Below, piece after piece: positions 30,501 through 43,200 of a DNA stretch of 64,000 nucleotides. This DNA is from Thecaphora thlaspeos (lineage: Eukaryota > Basidiomycota > Ustilaginomycetes > Urocystidales > Glomosporiaceae): the NCBI GenBank assembly GCA_900291925.1, contig UWYS01000031.1, positions 44,256 through 108,255 of the forward strand, read 5' to 3'. The stretch's first letter is position 1; every line of letters begins with the position of its first letter. Below the pieces are notes generated by a model, which did no database searches, had not been told where the DNA came from, and was given only the letters and a program-made list of their open reading frames with translations. Position numbers and translations under genes: made by a program.

Positions 30501-31502
30501 AAATTAATCCATTTAAAATTCTGCAAAAAAAAAATTTTTTTAGAAATCTAATGAACCTAAATATTCTAAATTGGAAATTTCTACGCCTTATTTATAAGAT
30601 TCCAAATAAACGAGAAAATTCCTTTGACTATTGGATTAACCGTCTAAATGGGTTGTTACTATGCCTAAAGTACTAGATATTAAACAAAAAATATTTTACA
30701 ATTACAGAGCCGTAATATTGAGAATGCTAAAAACGCAGCTATTCAATATAGAGATTATGTTCTAATAGAATGGATTAAAAAGAAGAAGATAAAAACCCAC
30801 AAAAAGTTATAACAGTTGCTTAGTTATATAAATAACTAAATGAAAAATTGGGTAAATTGCAAGAAAGTCTTTCTATTTATCAAATATTGCTTTTTACAAA
30901 AATAAGATAATAAGACAACTTGCAGCCAAGCTTAAACTAGTGCTAAAAAATATTCTGGTTTAATAAGGTTCAACGACTAATTGGTGAGTTGCACTTACAA
31001 TAATCCAAACACGAGCGCCCAACATCTATATATAAATAGATGATAACATAGTCTAGTCAACAGTGTAAATTGTTGAATAAAGTTTAAATACTTTCTTATA
31101 ATATAACGTGTTCCAGAGTGGTATCTACTACCATTCTATGCTATCCTTCGATCAATCCCTTCAAAACTTATCGGTGTTATCGCTATGTTTATGAGCCTTC
31201 TAATTCTTCTAGCAATGCCTCTTCTGGATACTAGTCGAATTCGAGGAAACCAATTCCGACCTTTTGCTCGATTTGCTTTCTGGGCTTTCGTTGCTGATTT
31301 CTTTATCCTTATGTTTATCGGTAGTCAACATGTTGAAACACCTTATGTTGAAATTGGTGCAGCAGCAACTGCTTTTTATTTTTCTTGGTTTGTAGTAGTT
31401 ACTCCTGTTGTTGGTATTGTTGAAAATACTCTAATGGATATTGCTCTAGCTGAGGAATCGGAAGAGTTTGATAAATCAACACGTTATAACTTAATTCATT
31501 AA
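24528..31502 (+). CDS. cob: apocytochrome b, 6 exons
   Basis: Cytochrome b is the haem-bearing core of complex III. Exons: 24528-24728, 25994-26185, 27194-27229, 28251-28313, 29406-29720 and 31110-31502. They join in phase to 399 residues. Landmarks: [170 protein letters not shown]. Paired haem-ligand histidines lie in the second and fourth helices. The C-terminus is a little longer than usual. Exon 1 starts just outside the inverted repeat, so only one full cob exists in the window. Confidence 0.95.
24729..25993 (+). other. cob group I intron 1 with LAGLIDADG remnant
   Basis: Splits SVEH|IMRD. AATCAGCAG (Q) and TTCTCAGAGACTACACG (R) core elements lie at 24843-24900, with GATATAGTCC (S) at about 24965. 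Downstream, broken pieces such as [18 protein letters not shown] and [19 protein letters not shown] are typical of a single-chain LAGLIDADG enzyme. Inactive. Confidence 0.82.
26186..27193 (+). other. cob group I intron 2 with GIY-YIG remnant
   Basis: Splits [22 protein letters not shown] (about 26337-26372) is a GIY half-motif. Later [17 protein letters not shown] and [16 protein letters not shown] survive in other frames, and CEICGIKI hints at a zinc or HNH-like end. The core with ACAGACTGG and CTTAATGTACAGTCGG lies at 26960-27080. Confidence 0.78.
27230..27985 (+). CDS. LAGLIDADG homing endonuclease in cob intron 3
   Basis: An open frame continues from cob exon 3 (ending QMSLWG) for 251 codons. 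Its two catalytic helices are [16 protein letters not shown] (about residues 62-77) and [15 protein letters not shown] (about 164-178), with acidic residues in place. This spacing and the WIMDDGG form are those of the LAGLIDADG_2 intron endonuclease/maturase family. It would be made as a fusion with cob exons 1-3 and then released. Its role is intron homing at the cob site, possibly also splicing help. Start by fusion; no stop interrupts it. Only one other endonuclease in the window is intact (6625-7416). Confidence 0.9.
   Translation, partial: EFNCPTCNQYSSYIFGSFVFISVYLKSNLLAKRVKAISRVGPHNKDILSIIYGSLLGDSHAERRALDNGTRISFSQEASHKEYLLWLHNILSSLGYTTPNIPKIQTRLGIGGKIRYIIRFHTFTYSNLNWVYESWYNNGVKRVPKNIGDFITPLALAIWIMDDGGRVGAGLKWATNCFSYEDCLLISNVLFNKYGIKTSVQSAGVQDQYIIYVFKESMPVLRKIVKPYIVSSMLYKLGSLYSLIIITIIIV
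27230..28250 (+). other. cob group I intron 3
   Basis: Splits MSLWG|ATVITN. After the endonuclease, the core elements AAAACGGTCAACG, CTACAGACTGG and AATGTACAGTCGGAG follow at 28013-28140, closely like cob intron 2. Confidence 0.85.
28314..29405 (+). other. cob group I intron 4 with LAGLIDADG remnant
   Basis: Splits [29 protein letters not shown] (about 28500-28560) is a LAGLIDADG helix, with the rest frame-broken. The 3' core at 29095-29345 (GGGTGAATTGC, TTTGCAACG, GTTCAACGACTAACTGG, ACATAGTCTA) is nearly identical to that of nad5 intron 1. Confidence 0.85.
29721..31109 (+). other. cob group I intron 5 with LAGLIDADG remnant
   Basis: Splits [29 protein letters not shown] (about 30288-30345) is a LAGLIDADG helix, flanked by stops. 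The 3' core (30845-31055) is nearly identical to nad5 intron 3. Confidence 0.85.
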
Positions 31503-32089
31503 TTAATAGCATATTAATCACACTATTTTATTTAGTTAATAATTTGCAAAAAAAATGAATTCTTTTAACAATATTTAGAATATTTATTGAATATACTACT
31601 TATTGTTATTTATATTTTTTAAGAACTACAGTATATATAATTACTAATTTTTAACTAGTTTTTATATTTTTTACGAGAATAAATCTCTTTATTCTAGTTT
31701 AATCCCCTTTTTAACTATTAGGTACACTATTTAGTTAAATAAACCCTTTTACTAAATTATCTAGTATTTCCTTCTAGTTAATCGTAAAATAGTAGAGAAT
31801 ATGCACTTTTTTCCTTATCAATATATTCTAAATGTTGTGTCTTTATATAGATATTATTCTTAATTATTTGTAAATTAATTGAATAATAGCAACCAACAAA
31901 AAAATTTGTCTAAATATCATGTCCACTATTTTGCGGTATTATTTTAAGTTGTCTATTTAATTATAAAGGAATAGATAAGAATGATCACTAATAATAGTGT
32001 ATCCACTAAATAATAGGCCAATAAAAAGAGGCAAAAAATAGGATAAAATAGATCTAAGTATATAAGTCGAGTAAAAACTATTATAAATT
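31503..32089. other. spacer between cob and rns
   Basis: AT-rich. No gene or clear signal. Confidence 0.6.
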
Positions 32090-33826
32090 ACTAACAATTG
32101 TTTAATCGTGGCAAAGTTAGAACGTTATCTGGTAGTTTTACTCATGCAAGTCGAATGGTTTTTATAATAATCATGGCGTACAGGCGAGGATAAATAAGTA
32201 CATACCCGGTGTTAAAGTCAAGAGAGTTGACTGTTAACGCTTACTCTTAAAAAGAGAAAGCTATAAGCTCTAAAAAGAAAAGTTTTCGTCTAAGGATTGG
32301 CTTTATATCTAGCAGGTAGTTGGAGTGGTAAAGGCGCTCCAAGCCGATGACGGATAGGAAATAGCGAAAGCTTCAATTCCCGCAATTGGTTTTAGAATAA
32401 CCGATGGTGTCTTTAAGACATGCTGCAGAGGAGGATCTTGGGCAATGCTCGAAAGAGTGACCCAGCTAACCAGAACTCTATAAGAGTGTCGTAAGGGAGG
32501 ATAATGACGTTACCTTACTAATAGTCCAATCTAAGTCTCGTGCCAGCAGACGCGGTTATACGAACTGGGCAAACGTTTAATAAATTAATTGGTATTAAGG
32601 ATCCGTAGGCGGTTTTAACGAAAATGGACTTTTATAGCTATTATAAAATCTTCCATTTTTATTTGGACTCTCAAGCTTAAAAAAAAAATAAAAATAGAGA
32701 ATTCACTTTTTACTCTTTATTTAAACAAAGAATAAAAATAATTACGGGACGTACCCGTCCGAACAATTTAAATTATTTGATTTATAAGCTTAATTTTAAA
32801 AGAAAACTAGAATCTAATAGAGGATAGTGGAATGCTAGGAGGAGGGATGATATCCATTGATATCTAGCGGAACACTAAAGGCGAAGGCAACTATCCAGCT
32901 AAAGATTGACGCTGAGGGATGAAAGTCTGGGGAGCAAAACAGATTAGATACCTGTGTAGTCCAGACCGTAAACTATTTACATTTCTTATTTGGTAATTTC
33001 ATTTCTTTTTTTTTTTATTTTAGAATATATAATACCAGATAATAAGCAAACCGCTGTATGTGTAACACCTTGTAAGTACAGTCCCAGGACCGAAAGCAAA
33101 AAGATTAGACCGTCCTAAAAACCCGGAGTGGAGCATGTTGTTTAATACGATAATCCGCGTAGAACCTTACCTCTCCTTGAATGACTTATTAAAACGTTAC
33201 TAATTTGTAAAATGAAGTAACCTTACTGTAAGATCACAGGCGTTGCATGGCTATCGTCAGTTCGTGTCGTGAGATGTCAGGTTGAGTCCGCCAACGAACG
33301 CAATCCCTATCCTAAGTTGTACATTTTAGGATTTGCATTCTATAATAAGCATTTTTGGGAATATGATAAGCCTTCATGACCCTTATGGAGTATGGGCTAC
33401 AGACGTGCTACTTGAACCTAACAAACTGATGCAATACCGTGAGGTGGAGCTAACCAGTAAAATATGGTGATATAAGGATCGTAGTCTGAAATTCGACTGC
33501 GTGAATCAGGAATTCCGAGTAATCGTTGATAAGTACGCAACGGTGAACTTTTACATTTGGGAGATACTAACCGTCTATCACATGTTGGTCGTTAATAAGT
33601 TATGAACTAGTGTATAACTCTATTCTTTTTAATTATCTAACTAACTATAACTATTTCTATTGTTGTAATAATTAGACTTTAATTAAAACTTAACGATAAG
33701 CTATTTTAAGAAAGAAAAATAGCTTAAATAAAAGAGTTTATAGTCGATACACAAGGAGTAGCTTATGACTCCTAACGTGAAGTTATAGCAAGGTAGCCGT
33801 AAGGGAACTTGTGGCTGATTGATAAT
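32090..33826 (+). rRNA. rns: small-subunit ribosomal RNA
   Basis: Conserved SSU blocks occur in order: GTTTAATCGTGGC near 32100 (matches the 5' GTTTGATC...GGCTCAG region); CTCATGCAAGTCGAATGG (32144); GTGCCAGCAGACGCGG (32540, the 530 loop); ATTAGATACC (32943, 790 loop); GGCGTTGCATGGC and GTCGTGAGATGTCAGGTT (33240-33285); CAACGAACGCAATCC; and GGTAGCCGTAAGGGAACTTG (33790, 3' end). About 1.74 kb, with AT-rich expansions in variable regions (for example 32640-32800 and 33600-33740). The 3' end lacks an anti-Shine-Dalgarno CCTCC, as is normal in fungal mitochondria. Ends are approximate. Confidence 0.93.
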
Positions 33827-34294
33827 ATACTAAAACCCCCTTTTAAGACACTTTTTCTATTTTAATAAAAAATAGAAATAACGACATAATAACCTATTTT
33901 ACAGTGTTACAAATCTACGGGTTTATTTAATAGTAAATACGTTAGCACAAGGCATCTTATTATATTCTATATAGAATAGAGAAGATTCAGAAAAGATTAT
34001 TTCCTACTTTATTAGACTATTTAGAGTATATTTTTAAATTGGCAACATAATAAAGAAGAATAAGACAAAACTATAAAGCTAGCTTGTTTACAGACTAGTA
34101 TTAAAGCAGTTATTTTATAAGGATAGTAAAATCAATTAATGATTTATTACTAATTCTAAATTAACATTTTCTTAAGAATATGTGATTTTTGCAGACCGGT
34201 AAGAGGAGCAGAGCAGTAAAAGCCGAATACAGCGGTAAAAATAGAATGGTTCTAATAAATATAAAAAGAATAAATTAAAGTATATTAATTAAAA
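33827..34294. other. spacer between rns and tRNA-Asp
   Basis: No gene seen. A C/T run follows the rRNA 3' end. Confidence 0.6.
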
Positions 34295-34368
34295 GGGAAT
34301 CTAGCATAATTGGTTAATGTCCTAAATTGTCAGTTTAGATGATGCCCGTTCGAATCGGGTGATTCTCG
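34295..34368 (+). tRNA. trnD: tRNA-Asp(GUC)
   Basis: Acceptor GGGAATC/GATTCTC, anticodon stem CTAAA/TTTAG with loop TTGTCAG (GUC), T arm GCCCG-TTCGAAT-CGGGT. Confidence 0.93.
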
Positions 34369-35109
34369 TAATATCCTTCTGTTTTATAACTAATTTATTT
34401 ACTACAAATTATAATTTGTACATTTCTACTTTTTTCCTAATAAAACATACGATTTTATAATTGCTTATTTTAACAAAGGCATACAGAATAAATATTAAGT
34501 AAGTTTTATTGTTCTTCTGGTAAATCTAAAAAAGCATAAATAAATGAAAAACCCGACATTATACAATAAAATATAGATCTAACTCTATGTTAGTCGTTAT
34601 TAACTAGAAAATATTCAACAAGTCCCTAGACCGAATAAACGAAAGTAAATCCTAATTGATAGTTTTTCAATTATTAATACAAGATACTATATACAAAATG
34701 GCCTATTTTATTTTAGAATAAGCCTTGTTCTTTTTTCCTGCGGGGCTATCTTACTCTTCTAAATTAGAAGAAGGCATTAAATAAATAGATACCAAGGCTA
34801 TAAAAACATAGAGGCGCTACGCGCAGATAATTTGGCTGCTTTAGAGTCGACCCTATTTAACTATACTTTAGGATTGTAAATAATGTGAAATTATATTATT
34901 CCTTTTTGACTATGTGCTAAATAAATGAAAATTTAATACTAGTTATTTCTGTAAAACTCTATAAAGTTAAAAAATAGTAGCTTTAAAAGCTAAAGGACTA
35001 AAAATCGAGAATAAACGCTTTGAGTCGAAATTATAGTCTATCAATTTATTTTTTTTTTATTCGTTATTAAGGTCCTTTAGGAAACCGGCTTTGCTGGTGC
35101 AAATCTATA
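34369..35109. other. nad4L upstream region
   Basis: AT-rich with no gene. The last 18 bases before nad4L (GGTGCAAATC then TATAATG) resemble the end of cox3 (GGTGCAAATCATAAT), a possible recombination scar. Confidence 0.5.
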
Positions 35110-35376
35110 ATGAACCTTTCAGTAATTCTATTTCTAATTGGTATTCTAGGATTTGTTCTAAACCGAAAAAACATCATTCTAATGCTAATTTCTATTGAGG
35201 TTATGCTGCTAGCTGTTACTCTACTAGTACTAGTAAGTTGTTACAGCTTCGATGACATTCTAGGTCAAACATATAGTATTTATATTATTGCCATTGCTGG
35301 AGCAGAATCAGCAATTGGTCTAGGTATTCTAGTTGCCTACTACCGACTACGAGGAAATATTTCTCTACGACAATAA
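35110..35376 (+). CDS. nad4L: NADH dehydrogenase subunit 4L
   Basis: An 88-residue, three-helix protein of the proton-pumping arm of complex I. Landmarks: ILGFVLNRKNIILMLISIEVMLLAV with the conserved glutamate of helix 2, and IAIAGAESAIGLGILVAYYRLRG with the second conserved glutamate. Length is normal (about 89). The stop TAA shares its last A with the ATG of nad5, the classic fungal nad4L-nad5 one-base overlap, so the two genes are co-transcribed. Confidence 0.97.
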   Translation: MNLSVILFLIGILGFVLNRKNIILMLISIEVMLLAVTLLVLVSCYSFDDILGQTYSIYIIAIAGAESAIGLGILVAYYRLRGNISLRQ

Positions 35377-38300
35377 TGTACCTATCACTTCTTCTTCTAC
35401 CTATGTTTGGGTCTATTGTTGCTGGTCTTCTAGGACGTAAAATTGGAGTAACAGGAGCACAAATTATTACATGTTCTTGTCTAATTACTTCTGCTATTCT
35501 AGCAATCGTAGCATTCTATGAAGTAGGGCTATGTGGATCTCCAGTATCTATTAATCTAATTAGTTGGATTGATTCCGAACTAATGGATGTATCATGGGGA
35601 TTTATGTTTGATAGTCTAACTGTTTCTATGCTTTAGAATAGAAATATTTATTCCACTCTATATATTGTACCCGTTATTAATGGTCCACATTTTTCTACGT
35701 ACTGATCTAGTTATTTGGAATAATTATGGGAAGGGATATAAAGCTAGTTATTATATTCTAATGTGCGCCTTCTTATTACTATTATGTTCTAGTTGGTCTA
35801 CGTGTTCAAACAGGATAAAAATAAACTAGTACAGCACGTATTATATTTGGTCAATAGATTAACCGTAAATCACAACCACATATTAATAGACATAAGCATA
35901 AACACCAAACTTTTTATGGTGTTGTTCTAAAGACTCGTGTTTATGCTGTATTTGCTGTTATTTATATGCAATTTATTGTAAATGGTAGTGCCATTTCTAA
36001 GATTAAAAATGAAATTAGTTTTGCACATTGGATCATGTGTGATGGTGGACGACTTACGGTCTTGTACTATGTACAGATAGTTTTACAGTAAAAGATGTAG
36101 TAAAACAAATGAATGTACTAATACAAAAATGAAATATTAATTCAACTATTCAGTATTACGAGAATAAACCACGTATTTATATTTATCGTAAAGAAATAAT
36201 CGGGATATTGTACGTCGTGTACATTTTTTTTTAATGTATAAAATTAATTAAATATGGACCCTTAAAAATGGGAACAAATATAGAAGATAAATATATTAGC
36301 TTAAAATTAAGAAAAATATTTTAAAGTGAAATGCCTTTTTTTAAAAATAGCGTAGCCTAGATTAATACTAATTTATGGGAAAATCGGGTGAATTGCATAG
36401 ACATCTTATTAATGGTAAAATTAATGAGACAATATGCAGCGAAGTTTGTTATAGCACTGTACCCCGAAGATTTGATAAGGTAAGAAAACGTTCAACGACT
36501 AATCGGTGAGCTGTGCTAGCAATAATCCGGACACGAGCGCCCGACATCTATTTGTAATCTACTATAAATAGATGATGACATAGTCTAAACTTATCTATTA
36601 AGATAAGAGATAGAGATAAAGAGCTCTATGGTAATACAGTAAATATTTGGCTACTACCAGTACTAGTTGTTTCTAGTCTAGTACATATTTTTTCAGTAGA
36701 TTATATGAGTGCTGATCCTCATAACCAACGATTTTTTGCATATCTAAGTATGTTTACATTTTTTATGCTTGTACTTGTTACAGGTGATAATTATCTAATT
36801 ATGTTTGTAGGTCCCCGGCCTAAATGTTATATATAACATTAAGCACATCACTATATGCTGGAATATCCTAAAGCCCTAAGTACTAATAATAGAATAGTAA
36901 AAATTTTATTGGATATCAATGGACAATCAGCAGGAAACTTCTTTTCTTTTTAAATAAATAGGATCCTCAGAGACTACACGTGATGCAGTTTATTTATATT
37001 AATTAGAATAATTGAACATAAACTGAAGATATAATCCAGTATAATATGAAAATATTAGAATAGAGGATATTCTGGGATATCCTGACAATATAATTAACAA
37101 TAGTCCTTATCTACTATCTAGTGTGATACCCCTCTAATTAGATTAGATCAGACTTATCCTAATCATGAGTCGCGCGTAGCGCACCACCACGAATTCATAC
37201 TCGTAAACCAGATAAACGAACAGGTAAAATTTCTAGCTTTTAAGTCACAACGTCATATTTCACGAAATTATTATTCTGATCTATTTTCTATTTATGATAG
37301 TAATGGAAAGCGACGAAAGATTGTACCTAATAATATTATAGAACTGCTTACTCCATGTGCACTGGATTATGGATGATGGTGGAATTAATAGTTATAATGC
37401 CACACTTCTAAATACAGATAGTTTCACACTGGAGGACACAAAATTTTTGTCTAGGAACTCGAACAGCAGAAAAACGGGAAGAACAGTGGATTATTGTAAT
37501 TCCTGTACGACAAAAGTTCCACTATGTAAAATTGTAGGATCTTACATGCATGCTATTTTAAGTAAAAGGACAAAGTGAAATAAATTGAACAGAATCCCAG
37601 TATCCTTTATTAACAATATTGATAGATGAAATACTCCAATCTGTGGGAAGGAATTGGTATTTCATCATATCTACTAATTAACTTCTGGTTTACACGAATT
37701 AAAGCAAATAAGAGTGCTATTAAAGCTCTAGTTGTTAATCGGGTTGGTGATATGTTCCTATCTGTAGGTTTCTTTGCAATTTTCTTTGTATTTGGTAACC
37801 TAGACTACTCAACAGTATTTAGTATTGCACCATTTATTAATGAAACAATCATTACTATTATTGGTCTACTACTTCTACTAGCTGCTATGGGTAAAAGCGC
37901 TCAACTCGGACTTCACGTTTGGCTACCAGATACCCCGCCCTCTCTATTTTTTCAACACTAAAACAACAACTACTACTATTCTTTATGTGTTTTATACGTT
38001 CTCTATCTAATAACAATTAAATGCCGATTTCCTATTTCGTTTTCTAATTGGACTAATAGTTAGTGGTAAACTACTTTGTATTCCTAATAAAAAGGTCTAC
38101 GATATCGCTTGATTATATGCGCCTCTACTAAAAGACTTTTGTATAAATGGTGGAAACAAGTAAAAGCTGTAGATAGCGGTACAACTAGTGTACGTAATAC
38201 ACTTGCTACTCGTACTTTTTCATTTTTCTATCGTTTTATTCTGATTCTTCAGGTTATCGAGTATTCACTAAATAAATATTCTTGCAATTTAATGAGGCTC

Positions 38301-40247
38301 TTATTATATCTAGTGGATATATTCTGGATATCGGTATATTCTGAAAAAATATCGAAAAGATGGTGGAAATCTGGACTAGCACTACATCTACCACATCACT
38401 GTACTATGGTAGAGATTACAATACAACAGAATCGTCTTACTGAACTATGTATTCAGTCGCTCTATCACGAAAACGAATGTGACTACTAATTCCTTTTACT
38501 GAATTCGATAAACTTCAAAAACTACTTTAAAAACACGTAGTAAAATGCATCTTATCCTAGTAAAAAGTACTGAATTAATTCCACTTTTTTTAAAACGATA
38601 TTTTTATTATATTACTTAAACAAAGTAATAGTAGAAAAAATAGAGAAAATGTGTCTGCTTAGTATGTTAATACTAATGAAATATTGGGTAAATTGCAAGA
38701 ATATCTCTAGAAGACAACTTGCAGCCAAGTTTTAATCAGTGCAATATAGAAATATATTTTATTTAAAAAGGTTCAACGACTAATTGGTGAGTTGCACTTA
38801 CAATAATCCAAACACGAGTGCCCAACATATTTTTTGTAATACAAAATATGATGACATAGTCTAAACTGTACAGCGATGTATAGAAAAGTGTTCTTAAATA
38901 GAACATTCTGTAATAAATTTGGCTATGGAAGGTCCAACACCAGTTAGTGCTCTAATTCATGCTGCTACACTAGTTACAGCTGGAGTATATCTACTACTAC
39001 GATCATCACCTGTAATTGAATATGGTCCAACAACACTAATTGTTATTACTTGGGTTGGTGCTCTAACTGCTTTCTTTGCAGCATCAACAGGTCTTCTACA
39101 AAATGATCTTAAACGGGTAATTGCTTACAGTACATGTTCACAAATGGGTTACCTATTTATGGCTTGTGGTCTATCTTCTTATGATGTCGCTCTTTTCCAT
39201 CTTGTAAATCATGCCTTCTTCAAGGCACTGCTATTCCTAGCTGCTGGAGCTGTTCTACACGCAACTTCTGACCAACAAGATATGCGACGTCAAGGTGGTC
39301 TACTAGCTTTCCTACCATTTACTTACACAGCAATTGTTATCGGTTCACTTAGCCTAATGGCTCTGCCATGGCTAACTGGATTCTACAGTAAAGATCTGAT
39401 TATTGAAATTGCTTATGGACAATATGAATTCTCTGGACAAATTGCTTACTGGCTTGGTACTCTAAGTGCTTGTCTAACAGCTTTCTATAGTTTCCGACTA
39501 GTTTCAATAACATTCCTTACTTACCCTAATGCATCTAAATCTGTATATAATAATGTACATGATGCACCAACAATTGTTATGATTCCTCTAACAATCCTAG
39601 CTATTCTTTCTGTATTCTTCGGATATGTGGCTAAAGATCTTTTTGTAGGTATAGGATCTGATTTCCTAAGTAGCAGTCTATTTACACACCCCTCACATAT
39701 TATTCTTGTTGAAGCTGAATTTATGCCACTACTACCTAAACTACTTCCTCTACTTGTTAGTCTATTTGGTGCTAGTCTAGCACTATATCTGTATCATGTT
39801 CTACCTACTGTCCTAATTAATATAACAAATAATACAGTAGGACTAACTCTATACAAGTTCTTTAATGGTAAATATCTTATTGACGTAATTTACAATCATT
39901 ATATTATTAATGGTGCCCTAAGTCTAGGTTATACTATTAGTAAAAATCTAGACCGAGGTATTATTGAACTAGTTGGACCATATGGTCTTGCAACTGGTCT
40001 AACATCAGGAAGCAAGGATATTGCTAAACTAGACACAGGGCAAAGCCCCCTAACAAGTTATGCACTATATATCAGTCTTTCAACAATTCTACTACTACTA
40101 ATTCTAATAAGCCCAATTATGTTTCGAGTAGGTGATATCCGAATTCTACTTATTATTACAGCAGGACTAATTGGACTGCCGTATATTAGCAAAAATCATC
40201 CCCCTTTTGATCATTCGGCCACTATAAAAATGGCGGAGGTTGAATAG
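35376..40247 (+). CDS. nad5: NADH dehydrogenase subunit 5, 4 exons
   Basis: Large antiporter-like, proton-pumping subunit of complex I. Exons: 35376-35633, 36654-36812, 37644-37931 and 38922-40247, in phase, 676 residues. Landmarks: [138 protein letters not shown]. Conserved lysines and the histidine of the pump channel are present. The stop TAG is followed directly by TGA. About 4.2 kb further on lies a degenerate second copy of the 3' half (44426-45140). Confidence 0.96.
35634..36653 (+). other. nad5 group I intron 1 with LAGLIDADG remnant
   Basis: Splits [19 protein letters not shown] (about 36020-36055) is the second helix of a LAGLIDADG_2 enzyme, now frame-broken. The 3' core (36380-36585) nearly matches cob intron 4. 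Confidence 0.85.
36813..37643 (+). other. nad5 group I intron 2 with LAGLIDADG remnant
   Basis: Splits MFVG|WEGIG. TATATGCTGG, AATCAGCAGGAAAC and CTCAGAGACTACACGTG core elements lie at 36852-36980. After them [12 protein letters not shown] (about 37360-37395) is a LAGLIDADG_2 second helix. No complete frame. Confidence 0.85.
37932..38921 (+). other. nad5 group I intron 3 with LAGLIDADG remnant
   Basis: Splits [28 protein letters not shown] (about 38040-38095) is a degenerate LAGLIDADG helix, followed by shifted frames to about 38580. The 3' core (38680-38865) nearly matches cob intron 5. Confidence 0.83.
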
Positions 40248-43200
40248 TGAAGATCGGATTTTTTTTTGTTTAGTTGTTGTTGTTTTGGTTTTTCTAGTAT
40301 TTGTTTATTATTTTTATTTATAAAATAAGTAGTTATAGTACCGTGTTTGTAATAATAGTAATTGTCCTAAATATTAAATCTAATACTAAGTTTACTGGTA
40401 ATAATTATCTAGTTACTATTAGTAAAGTTGTATCTGCGAATAATAGTATTAAAGTAATAAATAGTATTCTTTTTTTGTTTTGTAGTGTTTATTAATAATA
40501 TATATGGTTACATCTCAGATTCAGGGGTGTTAAACAAAATACAGTTAAAGCACGTAGTGTTCTAAAAAATATGCTCTATCAAAGGATGAAAAAGCATTTG
40601 CAGATAAATACGGTAATACAGAAATAATAGGTCAAATTAGATCTATAAAACCTTATAACTTACCAACTTAATAATAAGTTTAATGCTTATGGTAATGAAT
40701 ATATAGATAAAGATGTAGTATATTGTTTATCATGTAAATAATTTACTGTATCGGATTACAACGGTAATCGTCTTAATACACATCTGCTAAAAATGTGGAC
40801 CCCAAATTTTCGTATTCTTATTTCATTTAAGAAGTATTCTACTATTTATGGTTATATTACTCCATATATATTCTTAAAGCTTTTAGTGAATATCGAGTAA
40901 GTATCCGCACTATTTTATTACGGCCCTAAATTCTCTACTTACAACACAATTTAACTTTATAGCTTGGAAAAAGGGTTATACATCAATAGGCATTTATTCA
41001 AAGTGATAATATAAAAGATATTCTAGAAATTCGTTCTAAAAAATAAACAAAACACAAAAAAAAACTTTGATTATACACTATATATTTATTTCTGTGAATA
41101 TTCTAGTATTAAACCTATAACTCGGTTTACTGGTTTTACTGATGGGTTTTTTTAATAAAGCTATATCAAAAGAATTGTTTTGCTATTAATTGTAAAAATG
41201 TTAACTTTCTTAATAATATCCTAACTAATCTACAAGTTCATACAACTGTAAAAGATCGTGGAAATGGTAAAGTTACTTAATTTATTAGAGGGGATTTATA
41301 ATAATATAGTTTCTACTTATACGGTTTTTATTCACATATTGCTTAAATTTACCCCTAAGCCCAAAGAAATGGGGCTCCCACCGAGATTAAGATTAATGAT
41401 CCTATTATTTTCTCTGCTATTTTTACTATTTTTAACTATTGTACTAAACTACCTGCACGTAATCGTATTATTTTTAAAGGTCCTGTAAATCAAGTACTAG
41501 ATTATCTTTAAAAATACCCCGATATAAAAAATAGACCAAACAAATACGAAAATTAAATGTACACATATTTATTATGCTTATTTAGATATTGTATATATTT
41601 ATATATTGCCTATTGAACTTAGTTCGCTTATCCTATCTATCTTTTTAATTTTTGCATTGCAAAAAAAAAAACAATCGTTTTTATAAAACTCCTGTAGAAC
41701 AAGAAGGTACATTATATCTTAAATGAAATATTAAGTGTGCCTAAATTTTCATTTTATCTAAATAATTCGATTTGTCATTTTTATAACCTTAACTAGACCT
41801 ATAGCAATAAATGATTGCTAGCGTAAACGAATCCCATACCCTAATAGAATTACTAAATCTTCTTTAATTTATTACATCAACGAAAATTAATATCATGCTA
41901 AAAAACACCGTCTTATGTTTTGTGTTACATTTCTTATTAAAATAGGAATTAATTCTATGCAAGAACGACGTTAATACAGAAGAGTACATTAACCTACTAC
42001 TACCTGCTGTTAGTTTTATTTTTAATAACATGAAAAATTTAGATCAAGGTTATCTAAACAACAAAAATAATAACCCATAGTAATACAAAGACATTGATAA
42101 AACATCTAATGATAATGAATTTATCATAGATATTAATCAGAATATTTTTTATTTAACCTCTCAAGATAATAAAGAAGGTGGAAAGATTGTATATTCCGCA
42201 AAAAGGAAAACAAAAAAATAGTAGAAGATATAACTACTATAGAAAATACTCTATATATCCATGCCGATTAAGAGATAAACTAATACTTTTTAAATTATTC
42301 AAAAAAGATTCTTTATCAAGAAAGTGATTTATGATATTATGAAACCCATTTCAACATAGAAATCAGAATTTTTACCAATATTACAGAACTCCCCTTAAGC
42401 TTGTTAAGGAGAAACTATTTACGGAACTGGATCTAGCTAGAACAATATCAACAATTCGTACTTATAATAGTAAACTACTTAACCAACTAACTTAAACAAA
42501 TAATCAACTAGGACTAACAAATAATCTAAGAAAAGCAGTTGGACAGGATCGGAAGAAATTTTCGTAAGAACTACAAGTAAAATATAGTGTAAAATAAACG
42601 ATTGTTAAAAAGAATCTTCTACTAAATCTTTCTTAATATCGTTATTCTTGTTTTTCTCTATTTCTTGTTGGTCTATTTTTCTCTACTCTAGTTCTATTGA
42701 TTTTAGACAAACAATTAACATTAATGTAATTTATGGCCTAGTTGTTTATGGATTTTATCAAATGGTTATTACAAAGTTTTCTAAAAATCTAGCTCTAATT
42801 ATTTTGTTGTTGTTTTTGCTAAAGCTAATCTATCTATTCCTAATAATATAACTAGAATTATCTCGGTATTATTATTTTTGTTACGGGATATAATTCTGTT
42901 CAATCATTCTATTCAATTTTTATTTCTAGTTTTAATTCTATTTTTAATTTCACTAATACACAAAAAAAAAATTTATTTCATATATTATTTAGAATAAACT
43001 TTTTATTGGAGATATTCATGGTCTTCTATTTAAAACTAAAATGAAAAGAATTCTTTATTTCCTTAAATTTAATGCGGCTTTTGTATACTCTCTAAAACTT
43101 TGGTCATTTATGATTGAAAATATTATTAACTAATATAACTTATATATTTAATAATATTCCTTGTATTATTATACTATATCCTTTATAGTTACCTACTTTT

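Noticed and set aside
38109..38489. 126-codon frame in nad5 intron 3
   Set aside because: Frame-shifted shadow of the decayed LAGLIDADG gene; the protein lacks catalytic motifs.
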